DNA from: Streptomyces lomondensis
GTDB lineage: Bacteria > Actinomycetota > Actinomycetes > Streptomycetales > Streptomycetaceae
DNA length: 64,000 bases
Assembly: GCF_014651035.1 (NCBI RefSeq)
Contig: NZ_BMWC01000006.1
Span: 248,001 to 312,000 of the forward strand
Direction of reading: 5' to 3'
Of this stretch, positions 58,824 through 64,000 are shown piece after piece (the first letter of the stretch is position 1; every line of letters begins with the position of its first letter). The notes beneath the pieces are model-generated. The model was given only the letters and a program-made list of their open reading frames with translations, was not told the DNA's origin and did no database searches. The position numbers and the translations under genes are program-made.

Positions 58824-59726
58824 TCAGCGGGCGGTGCCGCCGTCGGCGTTGGGGCCGGCGTAGTCCTCGCCGTAGGCACCCTTGGCGGGGCGGCGGCGGC
58901 GCATGGGCGGCTCGACGCCGTCGGCGAGGCGGCGGGCGGTGAGCAGGAAGCCGGTGTGGCCGATCATCCGGTGGTCCGGGCGGACGGCCAGGCCCTCGAT
59001 GTGCCAGTTGCGGATCATCGTCTCCCAGGAGGTCGGCTCGTTGAAGCAGCCGATCTCGCGGATGGACTCGACGGTCCGGGCGAGCTGGGTGGTGGTCGCC
59101 ACGTAGCAGCACAGGATGCCGCCGGGGACCAGCGCCTTGGAGACGGCCTCCAGGCACTCCCAGGGGGCGAGCATGTCGAGGATGACGCGGTCCACGTCGG
59201 CGTCGGACAGGTTGTCCTGGAGGTCTCCGACGGTGAGCTGCCAGGCGGGGTGCGGGCCGCCGAAGTAGCGCTCCACGTTCGCCTGGGCGATCTCGGCGAA
59301 GTCCGCGCGGCGCTCGTAGCTGTGCAGCATGCCCTGGTCGCCGATGGCGCGCAGCAGGAAGCTGCTGAGCGAGCCGGAGCCGACGCCGGCCTCCACGACG
59401 CGCGCGCCGGGGAAGATGTCGGCGAAGGCCAGGATCTGCCCCGCGTCCTTGGGGTAGACGACGGCCGCCCCGCGGGGCATGGACAGGACGTAGTCGGGGA
59501 GCAGGGGGCGCAGCGCGAGGTAGGCGACGTTCCCCGTGGTGCGGACAACGCTGCCCTCGGGAGCGCCGATCAGTTCGTCGTGCGGGAAGGAACCCTTGTG
59601 GGTGTGGAAGTTCTTCCCGGCCTCGAGCGTGAACGTGTAGTGGCGGCCCTTGGGGTCGGTCAGCTGTACCTGGTCCCCGACCTTGAAGGGCCCGCGCCTG
59701 CGGGCGGCACCGGTCGGTTCGGACAT
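58824..59726 (-). CDS. trmI: tRNA (adenine-58-N1)-methyltransferase TrmI
   Basis: TrmI methylates A58 of tRNA with S-adenosylmethionine, stabilising the T-loop. The 300-aa protein has the N-terminal OB-like region and the family motif MPRGAAVVYPKDAGQILAFA. The SAM site is VVEAGVGSGSLSSFLLRAIG, followed by ERRADFAEIAQANVERYFGG and ILDMLAPWECLEAVSKALVP. Actinobacteria use it as a homotetramer. It lies 38 nt after the M50 protease gene on the same strand and is near arc, as is common in actinobacteria. Confidence 0.95.
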   Translation of the reverse strand: MSEPTGAARRRGPFKVGDQVQLTDPKGRHYTFTLEAGKNFHTHKGSFPHDELIGAPEGSVVRTTGNVAYLALRPLLPDYVLSMPRGAAVVYPKDAGQILAFADIFPGARVVEAGVGSGSLSSFLLRAIGDQGMLHSYERRADFAEIAQANVERYFGGPHPAWQLTVGDLQDNLSDADVDRVILDMLAPWECLEAVSKALVPGGILCCYVATTTQLARTVESIREIGCFNEPTSWETMIRNWHIEGLAVRPDHRMIGHTGFLLTARRLADGVEPPMRRRRPAKGAYGEDYAGPNADGGTAR

Positions 59727-59764
59727 GTGACCAGCCTACCGGCACCGGAGGGGCCCTCCGACCA

Positions 59765-61714
59765 CTAGGAGGGTCTGGCCATGGCCTTCACGAAGGCGCG
59801 CTCCACGTCCGCGGCGGACAGGACGCCGTAGATCTCGCCGGTCTCCTCCACGACCAGGTATTCGGTCGCCGGGGTGGCGCGCAGGGCGTCCAGCAGTTCC
59901 TCCCCCGCCAGTTCCGCCGAGACGCGCATGCCGTCGGTGAGCTCCTGGGCGAGGCCGCTGACGGCGACCCAGGGGCGGCGGTGCTCGGGTACTCCGACGA
60001 TGGCGGCCTCGCGGACCAGGGAGAGGGGGTTGCCGTCGGCGTCGACGACGACCAGGGCGCGGGCACCGGCGGCGTTGGCGCGGCGCAGGGCCTCCGAGAG
60101 CGGGGTGTCGGTCTCGACGGGGACCGCGCGGCGGGTGAGGGTGCGGGCGCGCAGCTCCGGAAGGTGTTCGCGCAGGCGGGCCATGCGCAGGCTGTTGCCG
60201 GCGCCGGTCCAGATGATCGCGGCGAGGATGGCGGCGAGCAGGGCGTCCAGGACGGTGTCCATGCCGACGTTGTCGACGGCGTCGGAGCCGAGGGCGCCGG
60301 ACTGGGTCAGCAGGGGCAGGCCGATCAGGACGCAGACGGCGAGGGCGCGGCCGACCCAGGCGGCGGCGATGGTGCCGCTCATCGGCTTGCCGGTGAGCTT
60401 CCAGACGACGGCGCGGAGCATCCGGCCGCCGTCGAGGGGCAGGCCGGGCAGGAGGTTGAACGCGGCCACGATGAGGTTGGAGATCATCAGGCCGGCCAGC
60501 AGCACGCCCGGGACGGTGCCGGGTTCCACGGTCTGCAGGGCGCCGTAGAAGACGCCGGCCAGGGCGAGGGAGAGCAGCGGTCCGACGAAGGCGAGCACGA
60601 ACTCGCGGCCGGGGGTCTCGGCCTCCTTCTCGATCTCGGAGACGCCGCCGAAGAACTGGAGCTGGATGCGGCGGACCGGGAGCTTGAAGCGGAGGGCGGC
60701 GACCGTGTGGGCCAGTTCGTGGACGAGCACGGAGGCGTAGAAGGCGACCGCGAAGAACAGGGAGACCAGATAGCGGGCGGCGCCGAGCTCGGGCAGCACG
60801 CGCTCCAGCTGCCCGCCGAACACCCAGGTGATCAGCGCGGCGACGAGGAACCAGCTCGGCGCGACGTACACGGGCACCCCGAACGGCCGCCCCATGAGCA
60901 GCCCGCCCCGGGGCTCGGGCCGCTGAGGGGCGGGGCCCTTGCCGTCGGCGGAGTGCGCGAGGGGGCGGTGGTCCGGCGTGGGGGCCGCGTGACGAGGCTC
61001 CGCCTCGGGCCGGTCGGCGGCGGGGGTGGGGTGACGACGGTCCGCCTCGGGCCGGCCGGCGGCGGGAGGGGCGTGACGACGGTCCCTCTCGGCCTGGCCG
61101 GCCGCGGATGCGGTGTGCGGACCGCCGGCGTAGCCGCGGTCGGGGTGCGCGTCGCCGTCGGGCGTGCGGCTCCCGTCGGCCTCTCCGCGGGCAGAGGCCG
61201 TGGAAGGGCCGTCGGCGGCGGGGGCGGTGGGCTCATCGCCGTCTGAAGAACCGCCCTCGCCGGCCTCACCGCGGGCCGCAGCCGTGGAGCGGCCGTCGGC
61301 GTCAGGGCCGGTAGGCCCACCGCCGTCAGAAGAACCACCCTCGCCGGCCTCACCGCGGGCCGAGGGCGTGAAGGGGCCATCGGCGGCGGGGCCGGTAGGC
61401 CCACCGCCGTCGGAAGAACCGTTCTCGTCGGCCTCACCGCGGGCCGAGGGCGTGAAGGGGCCATCGGTGGCAGGGACGGCGGGGTCCTGGCGTGCTGACG
61501 AGGCGGGCTCGGGCTCGTCCTGTGCGGTCGGCCGGGACGCCGGAGTGCCTGCCGGCGGGACGGCGTCCTGCTGCCCGGGGGCGAAGCGCCGTTCCTCCGT
61601 GGGGCGTTCGTCGGCGGGGGTCCGGTCGGCGGCCCGGGCCGGAAGCCCCGCGTGGCGCTCGGCCGACTCGTCGTTGCCGGACCGCGGCTGCCCGCGCCCG
61701 CCGCTCTCGTCCAC
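59765..61714 (-). CDS. M50 site-2-protease-like membrane metalloprotease with CBS pair and repeat tail
   Basis: This 649-aa protein has a disordered N-terminal region of about 275 residues with 28-aa tandem repeats. A polytopic S2P core follows with the zinc motif HELAH (in LVHELAHTVAAL), the third ligand in NLLPGLPLDGGRM and at least six helices. Two CBS domains form the C-terminal 130 residues (VETDTPLSEALRRANAAGAR, then TEYLVVEETGEIYGVLS). Such proteases cleave membrane proteins within the bilayer, often releasing regulators, and the CBS pair may sense nucleotides. GTG 61714 has GAGGGGAAA upstream. Its substrate is unknown. It is upstream of trmI and divergent from the RecB-like gene. Confidence 0.92.
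   Translation of the reverse strand: MDESGGRGQPRSGNDESAERHAGLPARAADRTPADERPTEERRFAPGQQDAVPPAGTPASRPTAQDEPEPASSARQDPAVPATDGPFTPSARGEADENGSSDGGGPTGPAADGPFTPSARGEAGEGGSSDGGGPTGPDADGRSTAAARGEAGEGGSSDGDEPTAPAADGPSTASARGEADGSRTPDGDAHPDRGYAGGPHTASAAGQAERDRRHAPPAAGRPEADRRHPTPAADRPEAEPRHAAPTPDHRPLAHSADGKGPAPQRPEPRGGLLMGRPFGVPVYVAPSWFLVAALITWVFGGQLERVLPELGAARYLVSLFFAVAFYASVLVHELAHTVAALRFKLPVRRIQLQFFGGVSEIEKEAETPGREFVLAFVGPLLSLALAGVFYGALQTVEPGTVPGVLLAGLMISNLIVAAFNLLPGLPLDGGRMLRAVVWKLTGKPMSGTIAAAWVGRALAVCVLIGLPLLTQSGALGSDAVDNVGMDTVLDALLAAILAAIIWTGAGNSLRMARLREHLPELRARTLTRRAVPVETDTPLSEALRRANAAGARALVVVDADGNPLSLVREAAIVGVPEHRRPWVAVSGLAQELTDGMRVSAELAGEELLDALRATPATEYLVVEETGEIYGVLSAADVERAFVKAMARPS
61142..61471 (-). 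repeat. Tandem 84-bp repeats encoding 28-aa acidic units
   Basis: About three and a half units of the form ADGPFTPSARGEAGEGGSSD plus GGGPTGPD are spaced 84 bp apart in the N-terminal region of the M50 protease. Adjacent units are nearly identical, and the last is degenerate. They make a flexible negatively charged arm. Confidence 0.88.
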
Positions 61715-61887
61715 CGGTTTCCCCTCGTTCGAAGCGTCTCCCGCCTGCCGGACGGGAGGGTCTCGAGTCGATGGTATGCGTCCGCCGAGGTGCGTTCCGC
61801 CCCGGCACCCCTGTGTTTCCCGTACGTCGACCTCCCCTCACGGCTTCCCCCACGGAACGCGCGTGGGTCACTGTCAGTGGCGGGCCG

Positions 61888-61893
61888 TATGGT
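61888..61893 (+). promoter_or_regulatory. -10 element for leaderless transcription of the RecB-like gene
   Basis: TATGGT ends 7 nt before the ATG of the RecB-like gene, with the same GGGGCATG context as the DUF1844 gene. No ribosome-binding site is visible, so the mRNA is probably leaderless. Confidence 0.45.
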
Positions 61894-61900
61894 CTGGGGC

Positions 61901-62860
61901 ATGGAGACGAGCACCGAGGGCGCGGCGCAGCCCGAGTCCAGCCCTGCCACGGCAGTGGATACGGCCGCCCAGGCGGCGGCGGAGGCGGCGGCGGAGACGG
62001 CCGCCGTGAGCGAGCTCGTGACGGGACCCACCGCCATACCGCCCGCCTCGCTGTCCCCTTCCCGTGCGAGTGACTTCATGCAGTGTCCGCTGCTGTACCG
62101 CTTCCGGGTCATCGACCGGCTGCCGGAGAAGCCGAGCGAGGCGGCGACCAGGGGCACGCTGGTGCACGCGGTCCTGGAGCGCCTCTTCGACGCCCCGGCC
62201 GCCGAGCGCACGGCGCCCCGGGCCAAGTCGCTGATCCCGGGCCAGTGGGACCGGCTGCGCGAGACGCGGCCGGAGGTCGTGGAGCTGTTCGCCGACGATC
62301 CCGAGGGCGAGCGGCTGGCGCGCTGGCTGGGCGAGGCGGAGCAGCTCGTCGAGCGCTGGTTCACGCTGGAGGACCCCAGCCGCCTGGAGCCGGCCGAGCG
62401 GGAGCTGTTCGTCGAGGCCGAGCTGGAGTCCGGGCTGCGGCTACGCGGGATCATCGACCGGGTCGACGTGGCGCCCACGGGCGAGGTCCGGATCGTCGAC
62501 TACAAGACGGGCAAGGCGCCCAGGCCCGAGTACTCCGAGGGTGCCCTGTTCCAGATGAAGTTCTACGCCCTGGTCGTCTGGCGGCTGAAGAACGTGGTGC
62601 CGCGGCGCCTCCAGCTGGTCTATCTCGGCAGCGGTGAGGTGCTGACGTACGACCCCGTCCTCGCCGACCTGGAGCGGGTCGAGCGCAAGCTGCTGGCGCT
62701 GTGGGAGGCGATCCGGCTGGCGACCGAGACGGGCGACTGGCGGCCGCGGCCCACGAAGCTGTGCGGCTGGTGCGACCACCAGGCCCACTGCCCGGAGTTC
62801 GGCGGCACTCCCCCGCCGTATCCGCTGCCGCTGAGGGTGACGACCGGTGAGGGCGGCTGA
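61901..62860 (+). CDS. RecB-family PD-(D/E)XK nuclease with predicted Fe-S cluster
   Basis: This 319-aa nuclease has SPSRASDFMQCPLLYRFRVI at the N-terminus and a catalytic core GIIDRVDVAPTGEVRIVDYK with the PD-(D/E)XK Asp and Lys (DYKTGK). A second conserved helix is FQMKFYALVVWRL. One Cys near residue 62 and three near the C-terminus (LCGWCDHQAHCPEF) match the four-Cys iron-sulfur arrangement of AddB/Cas4-type nucleases. No helicase or CRISPR gene is near, so it is likely a general DNA repair enzyme. The start is ATG 61901; the open extension upstream is not supported. Confidence 0.88.
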   Translation: METSTEGAAQPESSPATAVDTAAQAAAEAAAETAAVSELVTGPTAIPPASLSPSRASDFMQCPLLYRFRVIDRLPEKPSEAATRGTLVHAVLERLFDAPAAERTAPRAKSLIPGQWDRLRETRPEVVELFADDPEGERLARWLGEAEQLVERWFTLEDPSRLEPAERELFVEAELESGLRLRGIIDRVDVAPTGEVRIVDYKTGKAPRPEYSEGALFQMKFYALVVWRLKNVVPRRLQLVYLGSGEVLTYDPVLADLERVERKLLALWEAIRLATETGDWRPRPTKLCGWCDHQAHCPEFGGTPPPYPLPLRVTTGEGG

Positions 62861-62914
62861 TCCCGGCGGGCCCGCGCAGGGCAGAATGGGGCCGGACTAG
62901 CGAAGGAGACTTAC

Positions 62915-63586
62915 GTGGCCATCCGCGTCCTACTGGTCGACGACCAGCCGCTGCTCCGCACGGGCTTCCGGATGATCCTGGAGGCCGAACAGGACATCGC
63001 GGTCGTCGGCGAGGCCGGAGACGGCCTCCAGGCGCTCGACCAGGTGCGGGCCCTCCAGCCCGACGTGGTCCTGATGGACATCCGCATGCCGCGGATGGAC
63101 GGTGTTGAGGCGACCCGGCAGATCACCGGCCCCGGGCGGGACGGCCCGGCGAAGGTGCTGGTGCTGACCACCTTCGACCTCGACGAGTACGTGGTGGAGG
63201 CGCTGCGCGCGGGTGCCAGCGGGTTCCTGCTGAAGGACGCCCCGGCCAACGAGCTGGTGCAGGCGATCCGCGTCGTCGCCGCGGGCGAGGCGATGCTCGC
63301 GCCGAGCATCACACGCCGGCTGCTCGACAAGTACGCCACGCATCTGCCGTCGGGCGACGAGCCGGTGCCGGACACGCTGCACACGCTCACCGACCGCGAG
63401 GTCGAGGTGCTGAAGCTGGTGGCGCGCGGGCTGTCCAACGCCGAGATCGCCGCCGACCTGTTCGTCAGCGAGACGACCGTCAAGACGCACGTCGGGCACG
63501 TGCTCACCAAGCTGGGCCTGCGCGACCGCGTGCAGGCCGCGGTGTACGCCTACGAGAGCGGGCTGGTGCGCCCCGGCGCGCAGTAG
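62915..63586 (+). CDS. NarL/FixJ-family response regulator
   Basis: This 223-aa regulator has a receiver domain with the phospho-acceptor Asp55 in VVLMDIRMPRMDG, Thr85/86 and Lys107. A LuxR-type helix-turn-helix follows (LTDREVEVLKLVARGLSNAE, then IAADLFVSETTVKTHVGHVL). The GTG start at 62915 follows AAGGAGAC. No sensor kinase is adjacent, so its partner is unknown; the orphan PAS kinase at 3588 has a different-type HisKA domain. It is followed by a strong bidirectional terminator. Confidence 0.94.
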   Translation: MAIRVLLVDDQPLLRTGFRMILEAEQDIAVVGEAGDGLQALDQVRALQPDVVLMDIRMPRMDGVEATRQITGPGRDGPAKVLVLTTFDLDEYVVEALRAGASGFLLKDAPANELVQAIRVVAAGEAMLAPSITRRLLDKYATHLPSGDEPVPDTLHTLTDREVEVLKLVARGLSNAEIAADLFVSETTVKTHVGHVLTKLGLRDRVQAAVYAYESGLVRPGAQ

Positions 63587-63609
63587 TCCTGGTACGCCCC
63601 CGGTACGAC

Positions 63610-63642
63610 GAGGCCGCCCCCTGCTCGGCAGGGGGCGGCCTC
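63610..63642. terminator. Bidirectional terminator between response regulator and binding-protein gene
   Basis: GAGGCCGCCCCCTG and CAGGGGGCGGCCTC make a perfect 14-bp stem with a CTCGG loop. It lies 24 nt after the response regulator stop and 14 nt after the stop of the convergent binding-protein gene. Confidence 0.92.
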
Positions 63643-63656
63643 TTCACAGGGTCGCG

Positions 63657-64000
63657 TCAGGAGTCCTTGCTCAGCTCCCAGAAGCGGAACACGGTCGAGG
63701 CGTCGAGGCAGTACTCCAGGCCGTAGACGCCGTCGCGGACGACCGCGTACTGCTTGGCCTGCCACACCGGCAGGACGGGCAGTTCGTCGGCGACGATGTC
63801 CTGGAGCTCCCCGAACTCCTTGTCGGTGGCGGCCCGGTTGGTCAGGGCCGCGGTGCGCGGGATGAGCGAGCCGGTGATGGTGCCGTTGTCGTAGTTGTTG
63901 TTCAGCACGTTGCCCTTGCCGAAGAAGGGGGCCGTGAAGTTGTCGGCGTCCGGGTAGTCCGGCACCCAGCCCTTCACGTAGACGCCGTACTTGCCGGCCG
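63657..64000 (-). CDS. Oligopeptide/dipeptide ABC substrate-binding protein, C-terminal part only
   Basis: This is the last 114 residues or so of a family 5 extracellular solute-binding protein; the gene runs off the right edge. Recognisable features are KGWVPDYPDADNFTAPFFGK, NDYDNGTI-like Asn-rich loop and the typical closing segment LPVLPVWQAKQYAVVRDGVY. Such proteins deliver peptides or other solutes to an ABC importer at the cell surface. Its signal sequence and partners lie outside the window. It is convergent with the response regulator. Confidence 0.88.
   Translation of the reverse strand, partial: AGKYGVYVKGWVPDYPDADNFTAPFFGKGNVLNNNYDNGTITGSLIPRTAALTNRAATDKEFGELQDIVADELPVLPVWQAKQYAVVRDGVYGLEYCLDASTVFRFWELSKDS

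Overview
The window is chromosomal DNA from a Streptomyces-like actinomycete. Three things point there. G+C is very high, with third-position GC strong enough to open long antisense frames through most genes. Many starts are GTG or preceded by GGAGG-type ribosome sites. The content is typical of the genus: a conservon, a Pup-proteasome locus, DUF2510 and roadblock proteins, and two Streptomyces-type intergenic palindromic repeats. From memory, gene order resembles the pheST-to-arc core region of Streptomyces coelicolor; no database was consulted. No rRNA, tRNA, CRISPR array, insertion sequence or prophage was seen.

Layout. 1-7.2 kb (minus strand): pheT (cut by the left edge), pheS, an orphan sensor kinase, a SpoU rRNA methyltransferase, and the infC-rpmI-rplT translation operon with an apparent AUC start and a leader terminator. 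7.5-14.8 kb: a DUF1844 protein, an SseB-like protein, an orphan mycosin-like protease overlapping a large repeat-rich membrane protein, an alanine-racemase-fold PLP enzyme and a DUF2510 protein. 14.8-21.5 kb: an SDR, an aldehyde dehydrogenase and a glutamine-synthetase-like ligase, overlapping by 4 nt, divergent from a FadR-type regulator, an ethanolamine-type permease and a class-I amidotransferase hydrolase. Together these look like a gamma-glutamylation route for ethanolamine or another small amine. 21.7-31.7 kb: a LysR/TDT-transporter pair, a soluble metal-receptor-like protein with an XRE-cupin regulator, a betaine-type ABC transporter whose permease is fused to two substrate-binding domains, a 5'-3' exonuclease, an iron-box-controlled siderophore-interacting protein and a GNAT acetyltransferase.

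31.8-37.4 kb: an RluA pseudouridine synthase, then the conservon rarABCDE (kinase-like, roadblock, DUF742, small GTPase, cytochrome P450). The P450 lacks the EXXR motif. 37.8-43.6 kb: a Ski2-like helicase, a lipid-kinase-family protein, tatC, tatA, a 64-aa membrane protein and a zinc ribbon protein. 43.7-57.3 kb: the Pup-proteasome locus pafC, pafB, two FKBP isomerases, pafA, an MFS/LacI pair on opposite strands, prcA, prcB, pup, dop and arc. ARC with the PrcAB core degrades pupylated proteins, PafA ligates Pup, Dop prepares and removes Pup, and PafB/PafC are WYL regulators. 57.5-64 kb: a ferredoxin, a secreted protein, the TrmI tRNA methyltransferase, an M50 membrane protease with CBS domains and an N-terminal repeat tail, a RecB-like nuclease, an orphan NarL response regulator and the end of an oligopeptide-binding protein (cut by the right edge).

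Most start sites were chosen by ribosome-binding sites and conserved N-termini, so several genes begin inside longer open frames. Operon structure is largely inferred from 1-20 nt overlaps and from strong hairpins between transcription units.
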